Assembly (NCBI RefSeq): GCF_003600625.1 | Contig: NZ_CP032489.1 | Coordinates: forward strand, 3,224,001 to 3,288,000 | Source of the DNA: Arachidicoccus soli | Lineage (GTDB): Bacteria; Bacteroidota; Bacteroidia; Chitinophagales; Chitinophagaceae | Reading direction: 5' to 3' | DNA: 64,000 nucleotides | Part shown: piece after piece, positions 47,989 through 57,128 of the stretch | Layout of the letters: every line of letters starts with the position of its first letter | How positions within the stretch are numbered: position 1 is the stretch's first letter | The notes under the pieces: generated by a model | The model's input: the letters and a program-made list of their open reading frames with translations, nothing else | Databases searched by the model: none | What the model was told of the DNA's origin: nothing | Program-made: the position numbers and the translations under genes

Positions 47989-48930
47989 TGGTTCTAATAA
48001 AGTCGCATCTATCGCACCATTTATTTCACCCAAGAACACCTGTTCTTCTGCTCTCATTTCATCACTTGTTTTTCGGCTACCGTCATGACTATACCCCGGA
48101 GGGCCGAATATATAATTGAATCTTTGATTGCATGTCAAGTCACTTGCTGTAGCATCCTTCCATATCTGATGCCATTCATGAAACAATAACTTAATGATGT
48201 TTGGCTTTTCAAGGTTTTTAGTTAATCCATAATGAATAGGAGCATATTCTTCCTCTGGAAGTTCTTCTTGGAAAGTACCAAAAAATTTATCCCAAATAAT
48301 TAAAAACATCCCCATATTTTTATCCAAATATTTAGGATTAGAAGCATGATGTACACGATGATGTGAAGGTGTGACAAATATTTTCTCCAACCAACCTAAC
48401 TTACCTATCATTTCAGTATGAACAAGTGTCCCCCAAATTTGCGTAGCAGAATACATAAACACAATATCTAAAGGCTTGAACCCAAACCACGCTAAAGGAA
48501 TAAAATACACAAAACGGTAAAGGGGTTCAAAAACAGACGAACGAAATCCTGTAGTAAAGTTGAAATGTTGTGAACTATGATGCGTTACATGTACCGCCCA
48601 AAAAAATCGGACTTCATGATCAAATCGATGTAACCAATAATAAGCAAAATCTTCTGCTATTAACAATGCCAGCCAATAACTAAATCCAATTTTCCAATCT
48701 TCAAAAGGGCTTTTCATAAAAACGAGTCCGAGAACCATCATCGAAACCAACTTAAAACCAAAATCAATACCAGCATTGAGTAGTGTAAGTAGGATATTTG
48801 TGGCTGTATCTTTTAAAGTATAATTTTTAGTCTTTAAGCGCACATTGGTCAATAATATTTCAATAGAAATAATAATTAAATAAAATGGTGCTGAATACAA
48901 TAGCAGAAGTTGTTCTTTTATACTAAGCAT
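47965..48930 (-). CDS. Sterol desaturase/fatty acid hydroxylase family protein
   Basis: A 321-residue membrane di-iron enzyme. The eight-histidine pattern is present: HRFDH, HVTHHSSQHFN and HRVHHASN. Four or more hydrophobic helices lie in the first 200 residues. Family members hydroxylate or desaturate lipids such as sterols, carotenoids or fatty acids; the substrate here is unknown. A -7-like TAATTTTG (48954-48961) lies 24 bases upstream. Confidence 0.88.
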   Translation of the reverse strand: MLSIKEQLLLLYSAPFYLIIISIEILLTNVRLKTKNYTLKDTATNILLTLLNAGIDFGFKLVSMMVLGLVFMKSPFEDWKIGFSYWLALLIAEDFAYYWLHRFDHEVRFFWAVHVTHHSSQHFNFTTGFRSSVFEPLYRFVYFIPLAWFGFKPLDIVFMYSATQIWGTLVHTEMIGKLGWLEKIFVTPSHHRVHHASNPKYLDKNMGMFLIIWDKFFGTFQEELPEEEYAPIHYGLTKNLEKPNIIKLLFHEWHQIWKDATASDLTCNQRFNYIFGPPGYSHDGSRKTSDEMRAEEQVFLGEINGAIDATLLEPKMVSTKM

Positions 48931-49166
48931 AATATACGTTTATTCGCAATAGCCAAAATTAGAGCAAGAATGGGAATATCTTTTTATTATTATTTAATAT
49001 CCCACATTTTATCAATTCTTTATATGCCATTTACCGAAAAAAATATTTCTTATAGGATAGTTTCTAAAAATTAGAGTATTTTGGCATAAATTATTACTTT
49101 TAAGAACAAATAGCTAGCTTGCATCGGAGAAGCTGCCCTATATTTTATTAAACAAAAAATAAAACC

Positions 49167-49751
49167 ATGAAAAAAGGACTAATCATTGTCATCGTAATAG
49201 CTATAATATTAGGCTTTGTTGGCTGTAATGGCTATAATGGCTTAGTGAAACAAGATCAACAAGTACAACAGGTTTGGAGCAATGTAGAAACACAATATCA
49301 ACGCCGCACCGATTTATATAGTAGTGTAATTAAAACGATTGAAGGTTCAGCAAATTTCGAAAAATCAACGTTGACCTCTGTAATCAATGCGCGTGCACAG
49401 GCTACAAGTGTAAAGGTAGATATCAATGACCCTGCAACTTTGGCCAAATATCAAGCGGCTCAAGGACAGTTACAAAATGCCTTTAGTAAATTGATGGCTG
49501 TCTCTGAAGCTTACCCTGATTTAAAAACAACAAAAGCATTCCAAGATTTCCAAACACAAATCGAGGGTACGGAAAACCGCATCAATATTGCACGTCGTGA
49601 TTATAACACAGCAGTTAATACATACAATTTGCAAGTAAAAACCTTTCCAAAAAATATAATGGCCGGCATTTTCGGTTTTCATGCGAAATCATATTATCAA
49701 GCTGATGCAGGAAGCGAAAAAAATCCCGATATAAATTTTGATATTAAATAA
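49167..49751 (+). CDS. LemA family protein
   Basis: A 194-residue protein with one N-terminal membrane helix (LIIVIVIAIILGFVGC), which could also be a lipoprotein signal ending in Cys. A helical LemA domain follows, with VQQVWSNVETQYQRRTDLYS and the C-terminal ARRDYNTAVNTYNLQVKTFP. The role of LemA is not settled; it is often found beside TPM-domain proteins, as here. It starts a three-gene run on the plus strand. Confidence 0.93.
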   Translation: MKKGLIIVIVIAIILGFVGCNGYNGLVKQDQQVQQVWSNVETQYQRRTDLYSSVIKTIEGSANFEKSTLTSVINARAQATSVKVDINDPATLAKYQAAQGQLQNAFSKLMAVSEAYPDLKTTKAFQDFQTQIEGTENRINIARRDYNTAVNTYNLQVKTFPKNIMAGIFGFHAKSYYQADAGSEKNPDINFDIK

Positions 49752-49764
49752 TTTCATAGCGTGT

Positions 49765-50226
49765 ATGTTTAAATTTCTCAAAAAAAAAGTACCGCAATTT
49801 TTTTCTACTGAAGAGCAGGAAGAAATTGTGGATGCTATAAAACAAGCAGAAGTCGCTACAAGCGGTGAATTGCGATTGTATGTAGAAAGTAAATGTAGTT
49901 ATGTAAATGCGCTGGACCGCGCTATAGAAATATTTACAAAACTAAAGATGTATCAAACCGCCCAAAGGAATGCCGTATTGGTATATGTAGCACTTAAAGA
50001 TAAACAACTCGCTGTATTTGCCGATGAAGGCATCTATCAAAAGGCTGGTACCCAATTTTGGAATGATAAAGTCAAGCAAATGATCAGCCATTTTAATAAG
50101 GCAAACTATGCAATGGGATTGAAGGAAGTAATTTTAGAAATTGGTCAGTCACTTACTGAAGCATTCCCTTATGACGCAACCACGGACAAAAATGAATTGC
50201 CGGACGATATTGTCTATGGCAAATAA
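49765..50226 (+). CDS. TPM domain protein, soluble
   Basis: A 153-residue TPM-domain protein without a signal peptide, containing STEEQEEIVDAIKQAEVATS, then RNAVLVYVALKDKQLAVFAD. ATG 49765 is chosen, 13 bases after the LemA gene; the frame extends to 49738 inside it. The related protein next door is exported, so the pair may act on both sides of the membrane. TPM domains have been linked to acid phosphatase activity and to photosystem repair in other organisms. Confidence 0.85.
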   Translation: MFKFLKKKVPQFFSTEEQEEIVDAIKQAEVATSGELRLYVESKCSYVNALDRAIEIFTKLKMYQTAQRNAVLVYVALKDKQLAVFADEGIYQKAGTQFWNDKVKQMISHFNKANYAMGLKEVILEIGQSLTEAFPYDATTDKNELPDDIVYGK

Positions 50227-50245
50227 TTTTTAAAAAATAGTTTTA

Positions 50246-51073
50246 GTGAATTTATCTCAACCTAAATACAAAAGAATATACTTAGTTTTTCTAACGCTTT
50301 TATTATTTAGCAATAATTTTTTAAGAGCACAAACTGTCTTACCTAAGCCCAATCCACCGCGTTTAGTTGTAGATAATGCAGGTTTGTTGATTCCTGAACA
50401 AAGAGCTATTTTAGAACAAAAATTAGACGCACTTAGTGATAGTACTTCTAACCAAATAGCGGTCGTAACGATTCCGACTTTACAAGAAGGAGATGCCATA
50501 TATCCAATAGAAGATTATGCCAATAAGCTTTTTCGTAGTTGGGGTATTGGGGGCGAGAAGCATAACAATGGCGTACTGCTTTTAATAGTAAACAGCTCCA
50601 GTTCCACAAATCCCCATGGACAAATAAAAATTGAAGTTGGATATGGTTTAGAAGGTGCTATTACCGACGTACAATCGAAAAGCATTATCGAAAACGACCT
50701 TAGCCCTAATTTTAAACAAGGGAACTATTATCAAGGTATAGATCAGGCCATCAATTCACTTTCTGCTGCCGCAGTAGGCGAGTACAAGGTTCCGCAGAGA
50801 CAAAAAGGCGATGGCGGAAGTGGTCTCGGGACATTCATCATTATTGTAATTATCATTATTGTTATCATTGCTCGTTCGAGCGGCGGTGGCGGCGGTGGTG
50901 TAGCCAGTCGCAAAGGTTGGGGAGGTATGTTCTGGCCAATGTTTTTCGGAGGGATGCTTGGCGGAGGGGGTAATAATGGCGGAGGCTTTGGTGGCGGAGG
51001 CTTTGGCGGTGGAGGTTTTGGCGGCTTTGGTGGCGGAAGCAGCGGTGGCGGCGGCGCAAGTGGCGGCTGGTAA
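50246..51073 (+). CDS. TPM domain protein, exported and membrane-anchored
   Basis: A 275-residue protein with a signal peptide (YLVFLTLLLFSNNFLRAQ), then a TPM domain (about 40-180; VVDNAGLLIPEQRAILEQKL and IEVGYGLEGAITD). A membrane helix follows (FIIIVIIIIVIIA), and then a long tail made mostly of Gly with Phe, as in YgcG-type proteins. Translation begins at GTG 50246, since no ATG precedes the signal peptide. It follows the soluble TPM gene after 19 bases. Confidence 0.88.
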   Translation: MNLSQPKYKRIYLVFLTLLLFSNNFLRAQTVLPKPNPPRLVVDNAGLLIPEQRAILEQKLDALSDSTSNQIAVVTIPTLQEGDAIYPIEDYANKLFRSWGIGGEKHNNGVLLLIVNSSSSTNPHGQIKIEVGYGLEGAITDVQSKSIIENDLSPNFKQGNYYQGIDQAINSLSAAAVGEYKVPQRQKGDGGSGLGTFIIIVIIIIVIIARSSGGGGGGVASRKGWGGMFWPMFFGGMLGGGGNNGGGFGGGGFGGGGFGGFGGGSSGGGGASGGW

Positions 51074-51254
51074 ATCCCATTTACAAAAAAATCCTCATTA
51101 CAGTACCCTGGCTTCTGGAAATTTGAAAGATAAGCGAAGTCATTCCAATGAAGGTGTTATTTGCTGGGAAGCTGAGTGCTTAACATCATAAAGAATTAAA
51201 ATGTATGGGGAAAAACATATTGCAAGGCGCTGAACCTTCATCAGGTAAGAACTC

Positions 51255-52796
51255 CTAAATAAAACTGTACCACATCACTCGTAGGCTGCACAAAATAACC
51301 AAGATACCTACACATATAAACATCGTTTTTAAAGGTAGTTTACCAGAAATTTTTGCCGCAAGCGGTGCAGCGAGCACACCACCGAAAACCAATCCGGCAA
51401 TTACCTGAAAGTGCATTTGATTAAACACAATGATAAAAGTGGCTGTACTGGCTATTGAAGTAAAAAATTTGGTAAAAGTAGAAGAGCCAATCGTATACAA
51501 AGGGTCGCGTCCACCAGAGATGAGGGTACTAGTAACTAAAGGGCCCCAACCGCCGCCAAAGGCATCCAGAAACCCGCCTAAAAAAGCCACAGGGCGAACA
51601 TTTACAATTTTTCGTTGACGCTGTGCGCGAATACTTTTGAAAGCTTTCTTTAAAATTTTAAACCCTAAATAAAAAGTATAGATAGCAATAACAGGTCGCA
51701 TAATATTTCCAAAGCTATTGCCCAAAGTGCCTATAAACAAAGCCCCTAATACCGCTCCGATAATACCGGGAATAACCAATGCTACCCACAATTTCTTATT
51801 AACGTGTTTGTATTTGTAATGGCTAATACCCGCAGTTCCAATAGAAAACATCTCAGCCATATGGACGCTACTACTAATGCCCGCAATAGGAATTGGTAGA
51901 TTAGTAGATAATAAAAATGTTGTTGACAAAACACCATAACCCATACCCATTGCACCATCAACAAGTTGGGCGATAAATCCTGCAGCAAACATCCAGAAAA
52001 AATTCTCGTCAAGATTGTTACCGATATAAGCAAAACTCCTTGTAACCCAATGTACAGGCATGAGAAAACCAAATACCCAATAACCGAATAACATGGCTGC
52101 TAATAAAATAGAAAACCCTAAGAAAACTTTTTTCCAGAAAGAAGCATGCAACAAAAAAGGTTTCTGTATTGTTTCTTTTTCCTTTGGGGCAATTAAAACC
52201 TCTGTAAGTGCATTTAACTTTTCCACTTTTTTATGAAAATCGCCGTTTAAACTATTGCGCAGTTTTTGCAAATTATCTAAAGAGGTTTCTAATTCATCTG
52301 GTAAAGAATCGTTGATAATCTCTTTCAGCCGTTTAGCCATTGTTGGCGACTTCCCATTGGTGGAAATGGCAATTTTAAGGTTGCCTTTTCCGGCGATAGA
52401 GCCTAAATAAAAGTCACATAATGCAGGTCTATCTGCTACATTTAATAATATACCTTTTGTTTTGGCATCGTTTCGGATTTGCTCATTTAGAACATTGTTG
52501 CCGGTAGCTGCTATAGCAATATCACAATTATCAAAATCGCTTATCTCATACGCTTTTTGAACAACCGTTATATTTGTGTTTGCTTCTATTAATTTATAAA
52601 ATTCAGTATTTATTTCTATGGCAACTACCAGAATTTTTGTCTTAGGCGCATTCTTTAAAACGACTGCAAGCTTCTCTGCTCCGACATTTCCCGCACCAAT
52701 TAAAAGCAAACGTAACTGCTCCAGTTTTAAAAAAACCGGGAACAGGTTATTTGCTTCTTTTAAAGCCATAGTATTATCAAAAGTATTTGTAGGCAA
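51255..52796 (-). CDS. Fusion of precorrin-2 dehydrogenase (Met8/CysG-like) and TSUP transporter
   Basis: A 513-residue protein in two parts. Residues 1-200 match the NAD-dependent precorrin-2 dehydrogenase/sirohydrochlorin ferrochelatase fold: FLKLEQLRLLLIGAGNVGAE binds NAD, and the block RNDAKTKGILLNVADRPALC follows. From about 225 a TauE/SafE (TSUP) permease follows, with GFIAQLVDGAMGMGYGVLST and GGFLDAFGGGWGPLVTS, the two repeated signatures. The first part completes siroheme for CysI. The second may move sulfate, sulfite or another sulfur anion; this is inference. Last gene of the sulfate operon. Start could also be ATG 52769. Confidence 0.88.
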   Translation of the reverse strand: MPTNTFDNTMALKEANNLFPVFLKLEQLRLLLIGAGNVGAEKLAVVLKNAPKTKILVVAIEINTEFYKLIEANTNITVVQKAYEISDFDNCDIAIAATGNNVLNEQIRNDAKTKGILLNVADRPALCDFYLGSIAGKGNLKIAISTNGKSPTMAKRLKEIINDSLPDELETSLDNLQKLRNSLNGDFHKKVEKLNALTEVLIAPKEKETIQKPFLLHASFWKKVFLGFSILLAAMLFGYWVFGFLMPVHWVTRSFAYIGNNLDENFFWMFAAGFIAQLVDGAMGMGYGVLSTTFLLSTNLPIPIAGISSSVHMAEMFSIGTAGISHYKYKHVNKKLWVALVIPGIIGAVLGALFIGTLGNSFGNIMRPVIAIYTFYLGFKILKKAFKSIRAQRQRKIVNVRPVAFLGGFLDAFGGGWGPLVTSTLISGGRDPLYTIGSSTFTKFFTSIASTATFIIVFNQMHFQVIAGLVFGGVLAAPLAAKISGKLPLKTMFICVGILVILCSLRVMWYSFI

Positions 52797-52813
52797 AATA
52801 ATTCTTAAAAGTT

Positions 52814-54469
52814 TTACACCAGTTCCTTTCTCATAACAAAGTCCCCGAAAGCTTCATTGCCGTTTTTCTCATTGGCAAAAGAAGCAAGAAGATTTTCTAA
52901 CTCTACTAAAATATCTGCTTCATCTAAATTCTCCCTGTATAATTTATTCATTCTTGTACCCAAAGCATCCGCACCAATATGCATATTGTAATGCCCCAGT
53001 GAAGTGCCGACAAACCCTATTTCAGCCATATATGGTCTTGCGCAGCCATTTGGACAGCCCGTCATACGAATGGAAATATCTTCATTTTCTAATTGATATT
53101 TACCCACCAAGCTCTCAATTTTTGTAATTAAGGATGGTAGATATCTTTGCGATTCTGCAAGTGCCAGCGCACAAGTATTTAAGGCAACACAAGCAATAGC
53201 GCTTTTCCTTAATACAGAAGATTTAGCTGTATGTTGAATAATATTGTATTTCTGTAAGATAGTCTCGATAAAATCTCTATCCTGTTCCTTTACATCACTA
53301 ACAATTATATTTTGGTTACAAGTAAAACGGAAATTTGCTTTACGCGATTTAGCAATTTCTAAAAAAGCTGTTTGAAACTGTACGCCATTTTCATCCAATA
53401 CCCGGCCATTTTCTACAAAAGCTGTATAATACCATTTTCCTTCATGGTTTTTTGCCCAGCCATAATCATCCGTCCGCTGTGTAAAGGTATATGCTTTAAG
53501 TGGCTCAAATTTCACACCACTACGTTTTTCCACCTCCGTCCTATAAACTTCGATGCCAATTCTGTCAATAGTATATTTTAGTCTGGAAAGCTTGCGGTCT
53601 TCTCTATTCCCAAAGTCACGCTGAACAGTAGCAATTTCGTAAACCACTTTATCCAGATCTTCTTTTTTTACAAAGCCAAACAAAGAAGCTAAACGTGGAT
53701 AAGTCGCACTGTTACCATGAGTTGCGCCCATCCCCCCGCCTGCTCCAACATTGTAGCCTATCAATCTGCCGTTTTCAACAATAGCAATCAATGCACAGTC
53801 ATTTGCAAAGACATCAATATCATTTTGTGGAGGGATAGCAATACCTATTTTAAATTTACGCGGCAAGTAGCGATCTTGATACAAGGGATCTTCTTCCACT
53901 TTTTCGGCTACTTTTTCACTACCTACAAATATCTCATAATAGGCCCTGGTTTTAGGTTTCAGCAATGTGCTCAAATGTACTGCCGTCTGATAAACCTCTT
54001 CATGAACAGGAGATACGTCGGGATGTGCAGAAGCCAATACATTTCTATTTACATCCCCACAAGCTGCTATCGAATCGAGTCCTGCAAGGTTAAATGCTTG
54101 ATGTGTTGGCCTTGCATGACGCTTTAGAATACCATGTAATTGTACTGTTTGGCGTGTTGTTATTTTTATGGTTCCGGAAGTATAATCCTTTGTTACCCCA
54201 TGCAACATTTCCCATTGCTCTGCTGTAAGAAATCCGCCAGGTAAACGCAACCGTACCATAAAGGCCCAAAGTCTATCCAATTTTTTAGCGGCACGCTCTT
54301 CCCGAAGATCGCGATCGTCTTGCATATACATACCGTGAAATTTCACCAAAGCTTTATCATCTTCTCTGATGTCTCCTGTATGCTCATCAGCAAGACTTTC
54401 CAATAGTGTTCCTCGTAACCCCCTACTAGCTTTTTTTATCTTCTCTGTACTTGATTCGTTTATGCTCAT
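52814..54469 (-). CDS. cysI: Assimilatory sulfite reductase hemoprotein subunit
   Basis: CysI reduces sulfite to sulfide with six electrons from CysJ. The 551-residue protein has two nitrite/sulfite reductase repeats. The siroheme and [4Fe-4S] ligands are Cys427 and Cys433 (CVALNTC), and Cys472 and Cys476 (GCPNGC). Siroheme phosphate-binding basic residues lie in TTRQTVQLHG. Length is the CysI norm. It lies 81 bases after cysJ. Confidence 0.95.
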   Translation of the reverse strand: MSINESSTEKIKKASRGLRGTLLESLADEHTGDIREDDKALVKFHGMYMQDDRDLREERAAKKLDRLWAFMVRLRLPGGFLTAEQWEMLHGVTKDYTSGTIKITTRQTVQLHGILKRHARPTHQAFNLAGLDSIAACGDVNRNVLASAHPDVSPVHEEVYQTAVHLSTLLKPKTRAYYEIFVGSEKVAEKVEEDPLYQDRYLPRKFKIGIAIPPQNDIDVFANDCALIAIVENGRLIGYNVGAGGGMGATHGNSATYPRLASLFGFVKKEDLDKVVYEIATVQRDFGNREDRKLSRLKYTIDRIGIEVYRTEVEKRSGVKFEPLKAYTFTQRTDDYGWAKNHEGKWYYTAFVENGRVLDENGVQFQTAFLEIAKSRKANFRFTCNQNIIVSDVKEQDRDFIETILQKYNIIQHTAKSSVLRKSAIACVALNTCALALAESQRYLPSLITKIESLVGKYQLENEDISIRMTGCPNGCARPYMAEIGFVGTSLGHYNMHIGADALGTRMNKLYRENLDEADILVELENLLASFANEKNGNEAFGDFVMRKELV

Positions 54470-54550
54470 TGTTATTTGTTATAATGTTGAAAGGTTCTCA
54501 GCATTGAAAGTATTACTATCTAAATAGATTTAGCACTTTACTTCAATATA

Positions 54551-56257
54551 TTAATAGACATCTTTTAATAACCTTCCGTCTTCTTTTAATTTCTCCAGAT
54601 AATTTACCGCTTGCGAATCATCAATATTTTTTTGAGAAGCAATAATTTCTATAAGCGTTTTTTCCACATCAAAACTCATCGGTTCTTTGGCACCGCATAT
54701 ATAGATATAAGCACCACCTTCAAGCCATTCAAACAACTCTGCTCCGTGTTGTTGCATCTTGTGTTGCACATATACTTTGTGTTCTTGATCTCGCGAGAAA
54801 GCCCCATTAAATTTTGTAAGGACACCTGAATCCAGGAAAGACTGTATTTCTGTTTGGTATAAAAAATCACTCGTAAAATGTTGATCGCCGAAAAATAACC
54901 AATTCTTTCCAGAAGCGCCCTGTGCGTCCCGTTCAAATAAGAAAGAACGAAATGGCGCAATGCCTGTACCAGGTCCAATCATAATCACATCGCTATATTC
55001 AGACGGCATACGAAAAACCTTATTCGGATGTATATAGAAATTGAGATTTGTCTCCACATCTAGTTTAGATAAATAATCAGAACACAACCCAAACTCTTCC
55101 TTCTCATTTACGAAAAATTTATCACGCGCTACGGTTATATGTACCTCATCTGCGTGCGCTTCCGGCGAAGAAGATATAGAATACAGGCGTGGTGCAATAG
55201 GTTCCAAAATCTGAACAACTTGCAAAAACTCTTCCTCATTTTTTACCGGATAAATCTTTAAAAGGTCTGTCAAGTTCATTCTAGTTTCCGGGATCTCCTG
55301 TTCTACAATTGCAGCATATTTTTTTACAACTCTTTCATGTAAATAAATAATTTGCAATTTATTCTTCAGTAAATCACTCACTTTATATGCTTCATCTTTC
55401 CACATAATCTTTGCCTCTGGTGCTAGGTTGGTCAGATGTAAGATCTCTTTCCAATCTTGTGCAGGGTTTTCCGGTACCACACCTAAAGCGTCACCAGGCG
55501 TATATTCTATGCCTTCAGCTGCAATTTCAATATGGTGTGTTTCTTTATGTGAATCTTTATCGTTTAAATTGAAATTGGTAATCACACGACCATTGTATAT
55601 TTTCTTTGCGCTGGTTTTCTTTGCTATAACCTGCGGTGTAGCGCTATTAGAACTTTGTTGTGCATTGAGTGATACAATATTGCTTTCAAACCATTCATTA
55701 GCTATTTCCTCATAATCAGTATCACATTTCTGTAAAACCGCTACACGCTTAGCTCCACGCAATTCCAATTGCTTGTCTACATCTTCACCTGCCTGACAGA
55801 ATAAAGGATATGAGCTGTCTCCCAACGCCAGTACCCCATATTTTAATTTGGGCAATTTTAAATCATTCTCGTGAATAGCATTGAAAAATTTTGCCGCAGC
55901 CAAAGGAGGTTCACCATCACCCTGTGTGCTGATTACAACAAATAGATATTCTTCTTTGGATAAATCAGACAAGCGGTATTGATCAACTGAAGTAAGCTTG
56001 GTTTTAATGCCTAATTTCTTTGAAGTAGTTGCAAACTTTGCCGCTAATGATTTCGCATTACCAGTCTCTGTGGCATACAAAATAGACAATTTCTCAACCT
56101 TTGGCTTAACAGAAAGATTGTTATCGGAAATACCATCTACGCCGCCTTTTTCAGCGCTTAACACCCCGGAAAGAAAGCCATTCATCCAAAGCAATTCATC
56201 CCGCGTTGCCTCTTTTATTAACTGACTAAAAATATCCTTTTTTGCTTCAACTAACAT
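54551..56257 (-). CDS. cysJ: Sulfite reductase flavoprotein subunit
   Basis: CysJ passes electrons from NADPH through FAD and FMN to CysI. The 568-residue protein has an N-terminal flavodoxin domain (LYATETGNAKSLAAKF, then VVISTQGDGEPPLAA), an FAD-binding domain (PRLYSISSSPEAH) and an NADPH-binding domain (GPGTGIAPFRSFL, then YICGAKEPM). The arrangement is that of cytochrome P450 reductase-like enzymes. It lies 10 bases after cobA. Confidence 0.95.
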   Translation of the reverse strand: MLVEAKKDIFSQLIKEATRDELLWMNGFLSGVLSAEKGGVDGISDNNLSVKPKVEKLSILYATETGNAKSLAAKFATTSKKLGIKTKLTSVDQYRLSDLSKEEYLFVVISTQGDGEPPLAAAKFFNAIHENDLKLPKLKYGVLALGDSSYPLFCQAGEDVDKQLELRGAKRVAVLQKCDTDYEEIANEWFESNIVSLNAQQSSNSATPQVIAKKTSAKKIYNGRVITNFNLNDKDSHKETHHIEIAAEGIEYTPGDALGVVPENPAQDWKEILHLTNLAPEAKIMWKDEAYKVSDLLKNKLQIIYLHERVVKKYAAIVEQEIPETRMNLTDLLKIYPVKNEEEFLQVVQILEPIAPRLYSISSSPEAHADEVHITVARDKFFVNEKEEFGLCSDYLSKLDVETNLNFYIHPNKVFRMPSEYSDVIMIGPGTGIAPFRSFLFERDAQGASGKNWLFFGDQHFTSDFLYQTEIQSFLDSGVLTKFNGAFSRDQEHKVYVQHKMQQHGAELFEWLEGGAYIYICGAKEPMSFDVEKTLIEIIASQKNIDDSQAVNYLEKLKEDGRLLKDVY

Positions 56258-56267
56258 CTTATTTATT

Positions 56268-57116
56268 TTATGCGCTTAACTTATTTTCTTTTAATACTGC
56301 CACTGCATTCCGGTTTGCAGAACGGAAATAATTTTCATTAATTTCACTATTTTCTTTCCAAGAAAATGCCTCATTCAAACGTACTACCTTCCCAATAATC
56401 ACCAAAGAAGGAGATACAAAATTTTGATCTGCCTTTGCATCAGCGAGTCCTTCAAAAGAATGAACAAATACCTTTTGATAAGGCGTGGTAGCTTGTTGTA
56501 CGATAGCCAGCTTTTTTTCCTTTGAAATATCATTTCTCAAAAAATTCTCTGCTAGTTCGTACCAATTTTCTCCTGCCATATAGAAAACCAGCGTATCCTC
56601 AGTATAGGCTAATTCCTTCCAATAGCTTTCTGGATAATTAGATTTATTTGAAAAGGTAAGAAACCGTACACCACGAGCGTGATTACGCGCTGTTAGCGGA
56701 ATACCTGCGTAAGCCGAAGCACCTGATGCTGCGGTGACACCGGGAATAATTTCATATTCTATTTGATTCTCACTCAATGTATGTAATTCATCCAAAACAT
56801 TCGAAAAGAATGCAACATCACCGCCTTTCAAACGCACGACTAATTTTCCTTGAAAGGCATATTGAACCAACATTTGGTTAATCTCTTTTTGAGAAATAGA
56901 CTGTCCGTTATTACACCCTTCTTTGCCAACAAAAATAATTTGTGCCAAAGGAGAAACATGTTCGTCCAGGATATCTTCACTTACCAACCGATCAGTTAAG
57001 ACTACATCAGCAGATTGCAGATAACGCACTGCTTTCAGTGTTATTAATTCTGGATCACCTGGTCCGGCGCCGGCAATAATTACTTTCCCTTTTGCAATAC
57101 TTTTCATAACATTCAT
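56268..57116 (-). CDS. cobA: Uroporphyrinogen-III C-methyltransferase
   Basis: SUMT methylates uroporphyrinogen III twice to make precorrin-2, the precursor of siroheme. The 282-residue protein has the signature VIIAGAGPGDPELITLKAV, VRLKGGDVAFFSN, and GVTAASGASAYAGIPLTAR. The next step of the pathway is encoded by the fusion gene at the end of this operon. It lies 12 bases after cysN. Confidence 0.93.
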   Translation of the reverse strand: MNVMKSIAKGKVIIAGAGPGDPELITLKAVRYLQSADVVLTDRLVSEDILDEHVSPLAQIIFVGKEGCNNGQSISQKEINQMLVQYAFQGKLVVRLKGGDVAFFSNVLDELHTLSENQIEYEIIPGVTAASGASAYAGIPLTARNHARGVRFLTFSNKSNYPESYWKELAYTEDTLVFYMAGENWYELAENFLRNDISKEKKLAIVQQATTPYQKVFVHSFEGLADAKADQNFVSPSLVIIGKVVRLNEAFSWKENSEINENYFRSANRNAVAVLKENKLSA

Positions 57117-57128
57117 GCTTACAAATTA

